NCBI RefSeq assembly: GCF_963664075.1
Contig: NZ_OY760916.1
Span: 1,428,001-1,492,000, forward strand
Source: an uncultured Desulfobulbus sp.
GTDB lineage: Bacteria > Desulfobacterota > Desulfobulbia > Desulfobulbales > Desulfobulbaceae
Direction of reading: 5' to 3'
Length of the DNA: 64,000 nt
Shown here: piece by piece, positions 26,217 through 34,092 of the stretch
Numbering within the stretch: the stretch's first letter is position 1
Layout: every line of letters starts with the position of its first letter
Position numbers and translations under genes: made by a program
The notes under the pieces: model-generated
What the model was told of the DNA's origin: nothing
Database searches by the model: none
The model's input: only the letters and a program-made list of their open reading frames with translations

Positions 26217-27078
26217 GCTATTGCTCTGTACCGACATGGACAGAACTGTGATTCCAAACGGCCAACAAAGCGAACACCCCCAGGCACGGAAAGCACTGCA
26301 TCGACTCTGCCAGCTTCCAGGCGTTGTTCTTGCCTATGTCACCGGGCGGGATATTGAACTGACCAAGAAGGCAATTCGAGACTACGAGCTGCCCATGCCC
26401 GCCTATGCGATCACCGATGTGGGGACAGCTATTTACGCGCAGCAGGGAGGGAACTGGCAGGAATCTGATGACTGGCAGCGGCAAATAGGGGCAGACTGGC
26501 AGGGGAAAACGCATCGGGAGCTGCTCGAGGCCTTAGCGGGATTTAAGGAACTGCAGTTACAGGAACTCGAAAAGCAAAAACGCTATAAGCTCAGTTATTA
26601 TGTGGGCTTGGAAAATGATCGCCAAGCTCTGCTTGCACGGGTTGAGGGCTGTTTGAGCCGACTAGGCGTCAAGGCGAGTTGCATTTGGAGTGTTGATGAG
26701 CCAGAACATATTGGTTTGCTTGATATTCTACCACAAAACGCAACCAAACTCCACGCGATTCAATATTTGCAGAACACCTTAGGGTATGGGGAAGAGGAAG
26801 TGCTCTTTGCCGGTGATAGCGGCAACGATCTGCCGGTGATGGCAAGTCCGCTTCGCTCAGTTCTGGTGGCCAATGCCGATGACGATACACAGCAGCAGGC
26901 TCTGCAGATGGTCCGCGCACATGGGGTGGAAGATTCTTTGTACCTGGCCAACGATGCAACCTTCCCGCTGGGGGGGAACTATGCCGCAGGCGTACTTCAG
27001 GGAGTGGCCCATTTTGCTCCGGATATAATAGCTCCGCTTAAGCTCGCATCCTTGAAAACTGAGAGAGGAGCAAGATGA
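26209..27078 (+). CDS. spp: Sucrose-phosphate phosphatase (HAD superfamily)
   Basis: The 289-residue enzyme hydrolyses sucrose-6-phosphate to sucrose. All HAD motifs are intact: CTDMDRTVIPN with nucleophile and acid/base Asp, YVTGRD, the Lys region KRYKLSYYVG, and LFAGDSGNDLPVM. The start at 26209 overlaps the synthase stop by eight bases and follows GAAGAGG; upstream in-frame codons read through the synthase gene and are not used. The shared KLSYY segment shows that this protein and the HAD domain of the synthase descend from a common ancestor, with activity retained only here. Confidence 0.92.
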   Translation: MPRLLLCTDMDRTVIPNGQQSEHPQARKALHRLCQLPGVVLAYVTGRDIELTKKAIRDYELPMPAYAITDVGTAIYAQQGGNWQESDDWQRQIGADWQGKTHRELLEALAGFKELQLQELEKQKRYKLSYYVGLENDRQALLARVEGCLSRLGVKASCIWSVDEPEHIGLLDILPQNATKLHAIQYLQNTLGYGEEEVLFAGDSGNDLPVMASPLRSVLVANADDDTQQQALQMVRAHGVEDSLYLANDATFPLGGNYAAGVLQGVAHFAPDIIAPLKLASLKTERGAR

Positions 27079-27965
27079 AAACAGAATCAGGATTGTATAT
27101 TTTTGGTGAGGTCCTCTTTGACTGTTTTCCTAGCGGCGAAGAGGTCTTGGGAGGGGCACCTTTCAATGTTGCCTGGCATCTGCAGGCGCTGGGGGATACC
27201 CCGCTGTTTATTTCCCGTGTCGGCAACGATGTTCAGGGAGATAGGATTGTGGAGGCCATGCAGAGCTGGGGAATGAACCTCAGTGCCCTCCAGAAAGATC
27301 CAAACCGGCCCACCGGTCGGGTCAATGTGGAGATTATCGACAATGAACCCCAGTATGATATTGTCGCCAACAGCGGCTACGATGCAATCGACGCATCTGC
27401 CTTGCCCCTGGGATGGCAGACAGGGATTTTGTACCATGGTACCCTGGCACTGCGGGAAAAAAGATCGCAACAGGCCCTGGAGCAACTTGCCGGGCAGGAT
27501 GGACAACAGATTTTTCTCGATGTGAACCTGCGAGCACCCTGGTGGCAGAAAGCGCAGGTCCTCTCCTGGTTACAAAAGGCCCATTGGGCGAAAATGAATG
27601 AGCATGAATTAGCCCTGCTCACAGACTCGAGCCAGGACATCGGACAACAGATGGATGCGCTTTTGAGTCAATGCGGGCTTGAGCAACTGATCGTCACCTG
27701 CGGAGCGGAGGGGGCACGGGTTCTGACCCAGCAGAAGGAGCATTTTCGGTTTCAAGCCAAAGAGGCTCCGGTATTTGTGGATACCGTGGGGGCAGGGGAT
27801 GCCTTCAGTGCTGTCTATATTCATGGTCTGCGCGCAGGCTGGTCCCTTGCCGATATTGGGTGCTTTGCCCAGGATTTTGCAAGTCGAGTGATCGGGCTGC
27901 GCGGAGCAACCACAAACGATCCTGCCTTTTACCGGAATTTTCTCCAGGCCACTCTTGGTAGGTGA
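27075..27965 (+). CDS. PfkB-family fructokinase
   Basis: This 296-residue ribokinase-fold sugar kinase starts by an ATGA overlap with the phosphatase gene. It contains FGEVLFDCFPSGEEVLGGAPFNVAWHLQALG in two parts (GEVLFDCFP and GGAPFNVAWHL), the first substrate motif SRVGNDVQGDRI, and the PfkB signature 2 DTVGAGDAFSAVYIHGL with the catalytic Asp. In sucrose cassettes this enzyme phosphorylates the fructose released by amylosucrase and so returns it to fructose-6-phosphate. It belongs to the same tightly packed transcript as the synthase and phosphatase. Confidence 0.9.
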   Translation: MKTESGLYIFGEVLFDCFPSGEEVLGGAPFNVAWHLQALGDTPLFISRVGNDVQGDRIVEAMQSWGMNLSALQKDPNRPTGRVNVEIIDNEPQYDIVANSGYDAIDASALPLGWQTGILYHGTLALREKRSQQALEQLAGQDGQQIFLDVNLRAPWWQKAQVLSWLQKAHWAKMNEHELALLTDSSQDIGQQMDALLSQCGLEQLIVTCGAEGARVLTQQKEHFRFQAKEAPVFVDTVGAGDAFSAVYIHGLRAGWSLADIGCFAQDFASRVIGLRGATTNDPAFYRNFLQATLGR

Positions 27966-28010
27966 TTGGCCAGTTTTTACGCTAACTTTCTCTCATTACG
28001 AAGAACAAAT

Positions 28011-29963
28011 ATGTACGAACAGGTATCGCATACACTGCTCAACGACATTCTTAACCGAATCAAGCCGGAAATCTCCAAACAGGACCTGCGCCATTTTTAT
28101 ACCCGTTTAGGCGCCAATTTTTACGGCATCCACTCCCTGTTTCAACGGTTGTACGGAGACCGCGAGGATTTTGAAGAACAGGCCCAAAAACTGGTGGAGA
28201 CCATGGCCTACCAGTACATCAAACGGCCTCAGGAGCTCCGAGATAAAGACCTGGCGCGGGAGAAGGAGTATAACTGGTTTCTCTCCCAGCAGTGGGTGGG
28301 CATGGCTCTCTACTGCAAGGGCTTTGCCGGGAATTTGCAGGGACTGAAAGAGAGGCTCTACTACTTTCAGGACCTGGGCGTGAACATGGTCCATGTCATG
28401 CCGATCATGCGCTGTCCTGAAGGCAGCAGCGATGGTGGCTACGCGGTCAGTGACTTTAGAGATATCAATCCCGATGTTGGAACCCTGGAAGATCTCCAGG
28501 CCCTTTCAGCTGAGATGCGGCAGCGCGAAATCCTGCTGGTGCTCGATGTCGTGGTCAATCACACCTCGAATCAGCACTACTGGGCCACCCAGGCCAGGGC
28601 GGGTGAACAGAAATATCAGGATTATTATTACTGCTTTGAAAACCGCAACGTCCCGGACATGTTCGAGCAGACCATGCCTGAGATATTCCCTGAGAATGCG
28701 CCGGGAAATTTCACCTGGGATGAGGACATGCAGCGCTGGGTGATGACGGTCTTCAATGATTTTCAGTGGGATCTCAACTATTCCAACCCCTCCGTCTTTA
28801 TCGAGATGATCAATATCATCCTCTTCTGGGCCAATCAGGGGGCTGACATTCTTCGTCTGGATGCCGTGGCCTTTTTGTGGAAGAAAATCGGCTCGACCTG
28901 TCAAAATGAACGCGAGGCCCATCTGATTCTCCAGCTCTTTAAAGACTGCTGTCAGGTGACCGCACCAGGAGTTGTCTTTATTGCGGAGGCTATTGTCGCC
29001 CCCCTTGAGGTTATCAAATATTTTGGAGAAGACGCAGTCATCGCCAAGGAGTGCGAGATAGCCTACAACGCCACCTTTATGGCATTGTTATGGGACGCGG
29101 TGGCGACCAAGAATGCCCGTTTGCTCAACCAGGGGATCAAAAGTCTTCCGGTCAAGCTCGACAGGGCTACCTGGCTGAATTATGTACGTTGTCACGATGA
29201 TATTGGTTTTGGTTTTGATGACAGATCCATCGTTGCCTGCGGCTATGAACCGGCCAGACATCGCAAGTTTCTCATTGATTACTTCACCGGGAACTATGAA
29301 AACTCCCACGCCAGGGGCCTGCCCTTTGGTCTGAACCCCAAGACAGGCGATGCGCGCATCTCGGGCTCCCTTGCCTCGCTGGCCGGGCTTGAGTATGCAC
29401 TGGAAACCGAAGATTCCGCGGCCATTGATGATGCTGTCCAACTGATCATTTTACTCCACTCCATGATCATGGCCTTTGGTGGGCTGCCTCTGCTCTATTA
29501 CGGTGATGCCATTGGGACCCTCAATGACGACTCGTATCGGGAAGATCCCTTTAAAATGAGCGACACCCGTTGGGTACATCGTCCCTCCATCGATTGGGAT
29601 ACGGCAGAACAACGCAATATTCCGGGAACGGTTGAATATAAAATTTTCAGTGAAATCAAGCGAATGATTGCGGTGCGTAAGGAGATTGAAGTCTTCTCCG
29701 ATTTTAATAACCGCGAACTGCTTGAGGTAGAAAATCCCTATCTCTTCGTCTTTGGCCGTTATCATCTGCAACGGGCCAATGAGTGGGTCCTGGTCGTAGC
29801 AAATTTCAGCGACAGTCCCCAGCATCTCAACCTGGAAGAGCTCGGTCCCTGGGGAGGGACACACCGTCCCTTCATTGATCTCTTTCGGGGAGAACGTCCT
29901 GAAACCTTTAAAGATTCATTGGTTATTCCACGCTTTGGCTTTTATTGGCTTGCTGAACGCTGA
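28011..29963 (+). CDS. ams: Amylosucrase (GH13 sucrose-splitting glucosyltransferase)
   Basis: The 650-residue enzyme transfers the glucosyl unit of sucrose to an alpha-1,4-glucan, releasing fructose, or hydrolyses sucrose. After an all-helical N-terminal domain the barrel shows VVVNHTSNQH, the nucleophile Asp in DILRLDAVAFLWKK, the acid/base Glu in VFIAEAIVAP, and the third acid in VRCHDDIGFGFDD, each matching the amylosucrase pattern rather than trehalose synthase. The ATG at 28011 has only a weak GAAG site; a TTG 45 bases upstream is possible. As last gene of the sucrose cassette it would turn stored sucrose into glycogen-like glucan and fructose. Confidence 0.92.
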   Translation: MYEQVSHTLLNDILNRIKPEISKQDLRHFYTRLGANFYGIHSLFQRLYGDREDFEEQAQKLVETMAYQYIKRPQELRDKDLAREKEYNWFLSQQWVGMALYCKGFAGNLQGLKERLYYFQDLGVNMVHVMPIMRCPEGSSDGGYAVSDFRDINPDVGTLEDLQALSAEMRQREILLVLDVVVNHTSNQHYWATQARAGEQKYQDYYYCFENRNVPDMFEQTMPEIFPENAPGNFTWDEDMQRWVMTVFNDFQWDLNYSNPSVFIEMINIILFWANQGADILRLDAVAFLWKKIGSTCQNEREAHLILQLFKDCCQVTAPGVVFIAEAIVAPLEVIKYFGEDAVIAKECEIAYNATFMALLWDAVATKNARLLNQGIKSLPVKLDRATWLNYVRCHDDIGFGFDDRSIVACGYEPARHRKFLIDYFTGNYENSHARGLPFGLNPKTGDARISGSLASLAGLEYALETEDSAAIDDAVQLIILLHSMIMAFGGLPLLYYGDAIGTLNDDSYREDPFKMSDTRWVHRPSIDWDTAEQRNIPGTVEYKIFSEIKRMIAVRKEIEVFSDFNNRELLEVENPYLFVFGRYHLQRANEWVLVVANFSDSPQHLNLEELGPWGGTHRPFIDLFRGERPETFKDSLVIPRFGFYWLAER

Positions 29964-29994
29964 GTCAATGATTTCCCTGTAATGGGCTCTTTGC

Positions 29995-30031
29995 TGGGCT
30001 GGGCACGCTTGTTGTCCAGCCCATTTTTTTT
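29995..30031 (+). terminator. Rho-independent terminator of the sucrose operon
   Basis: TGGGCTGGGCA pairs with TGTCCAGCCCA (one G-U) and is followed by eight T. It ends the four-gene transcript just before the convergent selenoprotein gene. Confidence 0.88.
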
Positions 30032-30070
30032 CGACGACCGCCGAATTTTCCCGGAATTCGTGAACATGTA

Positions 30071-30091
30071 TGGCTGGTCAGCGACCAGCCG
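30071..30091. repeat. Small perfect hairpin after the selenoprotein gene
   Basis: GGCTGGT and ACCAGCC pair around a five-base loop, about 26 bp downstream of the selenoprotein stop on the minus strand. There is no T-run, so it is a weak terminator at best. Confidence 0.35.
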
Positions 30092-30116
30092 CTGTCACAA
30101 ATGCAGGCTATACGCC

Positions 30117-30317
30117 TCAGGATCCTCCATACCCGATGGTCACCTGACCATCGTTGACGATAACCGGCACCTTTCGTTGCCCTCCACTGTAGCCGAGCAT
30201 TTCCTGCATACGCTGACTATCCTGTTTAACATCATGATAGACATGATCCGGGTTCGCCGCACGGGCGCGATCGGTGTAGGGTCAACCTTGTTTACCAAAA
30301 ATCAGTATCGTACTCAT
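30117..30317 (-). CDS. Glutaredoxin-like UXX-star selenoprotein (in-frame TGA = selenocysteine)
   Basis: An ATG at 30317, preceded by a strong GAGGAG, opens a 66-codon gene in which TGA at 30284-30282 is codon 12. The product reads MSTILIFGKQG-U-PYTDRARAANPD and later KVPVIVNDGQVTIGYGGS before a TGA stop. This is a thioredoxin-fold glutaredoxin/NrdH-type protein: beta strand, active-site U-P-Y-T replacing CPYC, cis-Pro in KVPVIV and the GYGG end. A bacterial SECIS-like hairpin lies directly after the TGA: stem CGCC/GGCG with loop CGUGC beginning about 18 nt downstream and a G among the first two loop bases, closed by GATC/GATC. Standard gene calling would miss it. The Sec machinery must be encoded elsewhere. 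Confidence 0.85.
30248..30272 (-). promoter_or_regulatory. Candidate bacterial SECIS element
   Basis: On the transcript of the selenoprotein gene, bases after the UGA fold as CGCC-CGUGC-GGCG, with an outer GAUC/GAUC pairing possible. Distance and loop guanine agree with known bacterial SECIS requirements for SelB binding. Confidence 0.65.
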
Positions 30318-30476
30318 GAGCAACTCCTCGGGCATTTGGCCCTTTCTACAGTGTTCTGATCCGTCTTTATGAAGACCAACGGATAACGGATGGGGATTTA
30401 ATTTAAGGTTATCCCATACAGAATAAAAATAAATAGGATTTTTCTATTGTTTTCGAGGGACCCTGGAAATAATTAT

Positions 30477-30549
30477 GAAGGTACCTCGTTATCTTGACAG
30501 GTGAAGGTTAGAGCTTACTTTGTAGGTAAGCTAAAAAGGTACCTTCCTA
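30477..30549 (+). promoter_or_regulatory. Promoter/operator region with nested palindromes before the MarR operon
   Basis: GAAGGTACCT (30477 on) and AGGTACCTTC (about 30538-30547) are inverted copies flanking the core AGCTTACTTTGTAGGTAAGCT (30512-30532), itself a palindrome. A TTGACA at 30494-30499 would be the -35 box, placing the -10 inside the central palindrome. This is the arrangement expected for autoregulation by the MarR protein encoded downstream. Confidence 0.55.
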
Positions 30550-30575
30550 ATTAAACATCGAACAAGGAGACGATC

Positions 30576-30863
30576 ATGTTTACATGTCAAAAAACACAAC
30601 ACAAGCATCAGGGAAAACACCAGGGCCGTGGCCGGGGAAAATGTTATCAGGAATCCCTGGAAAGCAGACAGTCTCGCTTTGGGCGTGGCTGTAGGGGGCA
30701 AAATTCATTTACGGTTCGCTCCAGGATCGACAATACTCCAGAGGCAACGGAGAATGCGCTGAATGTCAGCTGTCCGCTCTGTAAAAATCACTGCCCCTTA
30801 AGTGAACCAGGATGTCCCAAAGGGGAAGCCTTTGTACAATCCATGCAAGGAAAGGGCGAATGA
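30576..30863 (+). CDS. Small Cys-rich basic protein, partner of MarR regulator
   Basis: The 95-residue protein is unrecognised. Its N-terminal half is basic and rich in His, Gly, Arg and Gln (KHQGKHQGRGRGK, RFGRGCRGQ). The C-terminus has a cysteine cluster (CPLCKNHCPLSEPGCPKG) that could hold an Fe-S cluster or zinc. AAGGAGA precedes the ATG. Its TGA overlaps the ATG of the MarR gene (ATGA), so the two are translationally coupled. A redox- or metal-sensing cofactor for the regulator is a reasonable guess but only that. Confidence 0.7.
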   Translation: MFTCQKTQHKHQGKHQGRGRGKCYQESLESRQSRFGRGCRGQNSFTVRSRIDNTPEATENALNVSCPLCKNHCPLSEPGCPKGEAFVQSMQGKGE

Positions 30864-31354
30864 GACAACTTGGTGCGGTTGTTTCCCAAAATGGACAAAA
30901 TGAATTGACAGAGCTGTTTCATCAAACATTTCGAATGATGGCCCGCTCTTCAAGAAGAAACTGCCAGGTGCCCCATGCCCAGCACCGTGTACTCAAGCTC
31001 ATTGAAGAGCATGGCCCACTCTCCCAAGGAGCCTTGCTGGAGATGCTTGGTGTGCGCTCCTCTTCCCTAAGTGAAATTCTGGCCAAACTTGAAAGAAACG
31101 GACGTATTGTTCGCAGACGTAATGAGGCGGATAAACGAGGGTTTATTCTTTCTCTGCAAGAAAATGGAGACAATCAACAGGGGAGCAATCAGGTGCATGC
31201 AGAACAGGGAACAGATGTCTTTTCTTGCCTTACCTCTAGGGAGCGTGAGCAACTCAGAGAACTGTTGACCAAGGTGATCGAGCAGAATGAAGAAAATCGA
31301 CCTGGGAGAAGAGGGCGTGGCAGAGGCAGGGGGCGTCATCGTTTTTCAGCCTGA
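30860..31354 (+). CDS. MarR-family transcriptional regulator with Gly/Arg tail
   Basis: This 164-residue winged-helix regulator shows HAQHRVLKLIEEHGPLSQGALLE, the recognition region LGVRSSSLSEILAKLERNG and the wing IVRRRNEADKRGFILSL. A repetitive GRRGRGRGRGRHR tail ends the protein and mirrors the basic segment of the preceding gene product. Start is the ATG at 30860 in an ATGA overlap; a longer frame to 30812 runs inside the upstream gene. Palindromes before the operon are its likely operator. Ligand unknown. Confidence 0.85.
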   Translation: MRQLGAVVSQNGQNELTELFHQTFRMMARSSRRNCQVPHAQHRVLKLIEEHGPLSQGALLEMLGVRSSSLSEILAKLERNGRIVRRRNEADKRGFILSLQENGDNQQGSNQVHAEQGTDVFSCLTSREREQLRELLTKVIEQNEENRPGRRGRGRGRGRHRFSA

Positions 31355-31381
31355 AGCACAGGAGAGGGACTCAAGGCGTTC

Positions 31382-31894
31382 TTACTTTTCTATGCCTGTT
31401 CGGGCTTCAACGCCTTGTTCATAGTAATGTTTTACTTCTCGCATCTCCGTGACCAGATCTGCCATATCAATGATCTCCTGGGGAGCATAGCGGCCAGTCA
31501 GGATGACCTCAACCTTGGGGGCACGAGCCTTGAGTGCTTCAATGAGGTCTTCGACTGGAAACAGTTTGAAGTAGAGAGCAATATTGATCTCATCGAGTAC
31601 AACCAGGTCATAGCTACCGGAGTGGAGTATCTGGGCCATCTCAGCAAGACCGTCTTGAGCGGCGGCGTAATCCTCCTGGGTTGGTTGGCTATAAATAAAG
31701 CAACCCCGACCATACTGTTTTAAGGTGATATTGGGCAGTGAAGGGAGAAGATCCAGTTCACTGTAGTGCATGCCCTTAACAAACTGGCCAATGAAGACCT
31801 TCAGCCCAGCCGCTGCCGCCCGCAGACTTACGCCAAGAGCTGCGGTGGTTTTTCCCTTTCCATTGCCTGTGTATACCTGGATGTAGCCGTGCAT
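31382..31894 (-). CDS. cobO: Cob(I)yrinic acid a,c-diamide adenosyltransferase
   Basis: The 170-residue P-loop enzyme of the CobO/BtuR family attaches the adenosyl group of ATP to the cobalt of corrinoids. The Walker A-like motif YTGNGKGKTTAALG is at the N-terminus; YDLVVLDEINIAL is the Walker B-like segment; and ILTGRYAPQEIIDMADLVTEMREVKHYYEQGV is a family-typical end (given here as its parts). AGGGAG precedes the ATG. It stands alone on the minus strand, converging with the MarR operon. Together with cobN and the B12 riboswitch in this window it indicates corrinoid synthesis and uptake. Confidence 0.92.
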   Translation of the reverse strand: MHGYIQVYTGNGKGKTTAALGVSLRAAAAGLKVFIGQFVKGMHYSELDLLPSLPNITLKQYGRGCFIYSQPTQEDYAAAQDGLAEMAQILHSGSYDLVVLDEINIALYFKLFPVEDLIEALKARAPKVEVILTGRYAPQEIIDMADLVTEMREVKHYYEQGVEARTGIEK

Positions 31895-32067
31895 GGTGAC
31901 TCCCTTTTAGAAGATCGGAACGTCGTTCTCTGGGCTTTTTACGAGAAAAAAAATTGGGTTGCACCAGTATACACCTTTCCCTGAAGCGTGGTGATGATTC
32001 TTCCTTGCTGGGATGATGAAAAATCGCTAAGTGGGTACTGAAGTGGACTAGGCAAAGGAGAAAACCC

Positions 32068-33354
32068 ATGGGACATATCGCGAGTAAAGACATCTACAAA
32101 CAGTTGGCCTCCCGGCTTGACCAGGCACCGATACGTACGCCCTGGACTCCAGTGTTTGAGCAACTGATCCGCTCTTTGTACAGCAGGGAAGATGCTCAAC
32201 TTTTAGTGCGCATGCCCTATCGACCGGCAAAACTTGCCCGGATTGCCCAGCTCTGTGAGCTGGAGCCTCTTCCTTTACAGCATCAGTTAGAGACACTTTG
32301 TCATAAAGGACTGGTGATTGATATCTGGGACGGTACGGAATACCATTATATGGTCAGTCCCCTAGTGATTGGCTTTTTTGAGTTCACCATGATGCGCGTC
32401 GGCCCCGATCTGCCCTTTGCAGCCTGGGCGGAACTGTTTCAAGGTTATATGTTTGGCGGGAAAGAATTTCTTGCGGCAAATTTTGGAGATGGGCAACAGG
32501 TCTCGATTATGCGGGCCCTCCCCCATGAGGGAACCCAGGCCGAGCATGTGGAGATTCTCGACTATGAACGGGCAAGCGGACTGATTGAAAATCAGAGCAA
32601 ATTTTCTTTGGGGCTCTGTTCCTGTCGCCACGAAAAACACCACCTGGGCCATCCTCCCTGTCGAGTCCCCATGGAAACCTGTACCTCCATGGGTACCGGG
32701 GCTGAATTTCTTATTCGAAATGGGTTGGCCAAGCCCATCGATAAGCTGCAGATGCGTGATATCCTAGCCAGGTCACGTGATTTGGGGCTGACCTTATCGG
32801 CTGATAACGTACGTCGGGATACAGGGTTTATCTGCCACTGTTGTGGTTGTTGCTGCAATCTGCTCCATGGCATTCGCGAAACGGGATATACTGGTATTCT
32901 CGTTACCTCATCGTTGGTGGCCAAAGTCGAGCATGAAAAATGTATTGGTTGTGGACTCTGTGTGCGTGCCTGCCCCATTGAAGCCTTGTCTCTCAAACAA
33001 AGCCAGGGTACACCAACGGGGAGACGTACCAAGCCTCGGGCTGAAGTAGGTGAATTTTGCCTGGGATGTGGTGTCTGTGCGCTGAAATGTCCCACAGGCG
33101 CGTTACAACTGCATCCTCGCAAGCAACGAGTATATCATCCCGAAGATAGCTTTGAACGGGTCCTGATGCAGTCGCTGGAAAGAAACACTCTGCAAACATT
33201 GATTTTTGATAACCCCATGAGCCGGTCCCACCAGTTCATGCGGGGCCTGGTCGGCGGTTTTCTTCAATTGCCTCTGGTCAAGCAGACCCTCATGAGTGAG
33301 CAGGTGCGCTCCCGCTTTCTGAATGCCTTACGTAAAAAAGCCAATATGGATTGA
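32068..33354 (+). CDS. 4Fe-4S dicluster ferredoxin-domain protein
   Basis: The 428-residue cytoplasmic protein combines an N-terminal helical, winged-helix-like region with several cysteine motifs: GLCSCRHEKHHLG and PCRVPMETC (about 188-210), a dense FICHCCGCCCNLLHG (about 258-272), and two ferredoxin-type motifs, CIGCGLCVRACPIEA and CLGCGVCALKCPTGA (about 297-350). This layout is common in sulfate reducers for an uncharacterised Fe-S oxidoreductase group. A long C-terminal tail lacks Cys. AAAGGAG precedes the ATG, and a GNAT gene follows after 28 bp. Confidence 0.82.
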   Translation: MGHIASKDIYKQLASRLDQAPIRTPWTPVFEQLIRSLYSREDAQLLVRMPYRPAKLARIAQLCELEPLPLQHQLETLCHKGLVIDIWDGTEYHYMVSPLVIGFFEFTMMRVGPDLPFAAWAELFQGYMFGGKEFLAANFGDGQQVSIMRALPHEGTQAEHVEILDYERASGLIENQSKFSLGLCSCRHEKHHLGHPPCRVPMETCTSMGTGAEFLIRNGLAKPIDKLQMRDILARSRDLGLTLSADNVRRDTGFICHCCGCCCNLLHGIRETGYTGILVTSSLVAKVEHEKCIGCGLCVRACPIEALSLKQSQGTPTGRRTKPRAEVGEFCLGCGVCALKCPTGALQLHPRKQRVYHPEDSFERVLMQSLERNTLQTLIFDNPMSRSHQFMRGLVGGFLQLPLVKQTLMSEQVRSRFLNALRKKANMD

Positions 33355-33382
33355 ATCTTGAATCCAGGAGAGAGGAAAATAA

Positions 33383-33904
33383 ATGAAGATACGTCCCCTG
33401 ACAGAGGAATTACTCCCTAAGGCTGGCTCTTTGGTCGAGCGTGCCTTTTCACCGAGCCGATACGAGGTGCAGCTCTTTGATAACCTGCATGCCCGGGAGA
33501 GAGTGTTGTATGAGTGGGCCTGTCTGCACCGAAATTCTGTCATCGCCTATATCTGTTTCACCCTGGCATATCATGGGGACGAGGTCTGCGGGCTTCATCT
33601 GGCACCTCTCGCGGTCCAGACCCAGATGCAAGGACAGGGGATTGGCTCAGAGCTCCTTCGTTTTGCCCTGCGCCAGGAGGCTGTGACCTCCCATCCCATA
33701 TTTGTCCTGGGGGAGCCCAAGTTTTATCAGAAATTTGGCTTCATTCCCTGTAAGGAGCCTCTTTGTCCCTTTGATAAGCAAAACAGTCATTTCTTGAGTC
33801 TAAGATCCAATATAAGCGAGCCCTTTACCGTGGGCTATGAACCGGAATTTTATACTGCGACCCCTCAAGACCAGAAAGTGAAGAAAAAAAGGAAAAGAAG
33901 ATGA
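33383..33904 (+). CDS. GNAT-family N-acetyltransferase
   Basis: This 173-residue protein has the YhbS-like GNAT fold: IRPLTEELLPKAGSLVERAF at the front, HLAPLAVQTQMQGQGIGSEL carrying the acetyl-CoA-binding Q/R-x-x-G-x-G/A loop (QGQGIG), and FVLGEPKFYQKFGF, which places the conserved Tyr. A Lys/Arg-rich tail (KVKKKRKRR) ends it. AGAGAGGA precedes the ATG. It probably shares a transcript with the upstream Fe-S protein gene. Substrate unknown. Confidence 0.88.
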   Translation: MKIRPLTEELLPKAGSLVERAFSPSRYEVQLFDNLHARERVLYEWACLHRNSVIAYICFTLAYHGDEVCGLHLAPLAVQTQMQGQGIGSELLRFALRQEAVTSHPIFVLGEPKFYQKFGFIPCKEPLCPFDKQNSHFLSLRSNISEPFTVGYEPEFYTATPQDQKVKKKRKRR

Positions 33905-33945
33905 ATTTTTCCCTTATGGAGCACATTTCCGTTCCTCATTTCCTT

Positions 33946-34092
33946 TCAGATCAGCTGACGAATGCGCACCTCGAGAGCGGGCGTATCGGCAAGAAGTTCA
34001 ACCAACCGCTGGGGATCTGTGTCGCCAAAATGATACGGATTAGAGTTGTTTTTTTCTATCAGAGCTTCTCCTCCTGTAGGCTGGGGGATCAT
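33946..34092 (-). CDS. Small 48-residue protein translationally coupled to the Nudix gene
   Basis: The ATG at 34092 overlaps the Nudix stop as ATGA. The frame encodes 48 residues, including EKNNSNPYHFGDTDPQRL and LLADTPALEVRIRQLI, with a sensible amphipathic C-terminal helix and codon use like its neighbours. A second strong AGGAGG lies inside the frame, seven bases before a CTG, so internal initiation is conceivable. I do not recognise the family. It is shorter than usual annotation cut-offs. Confidence 0.5.
   Translation of the reverse strand: MIPQPTGGEALIEKNNSNPYHFGDTDPQRLVELLADTPALEVRIRQLI

Noticed and set aside
29982-30359. Rightward open frame of 125 codons after the sucrose operon
   Set aside because: It runs through a strong terminator, has no domain or start signal, and lies opposite the selenoprotein gene, whose frame is far more coherent.
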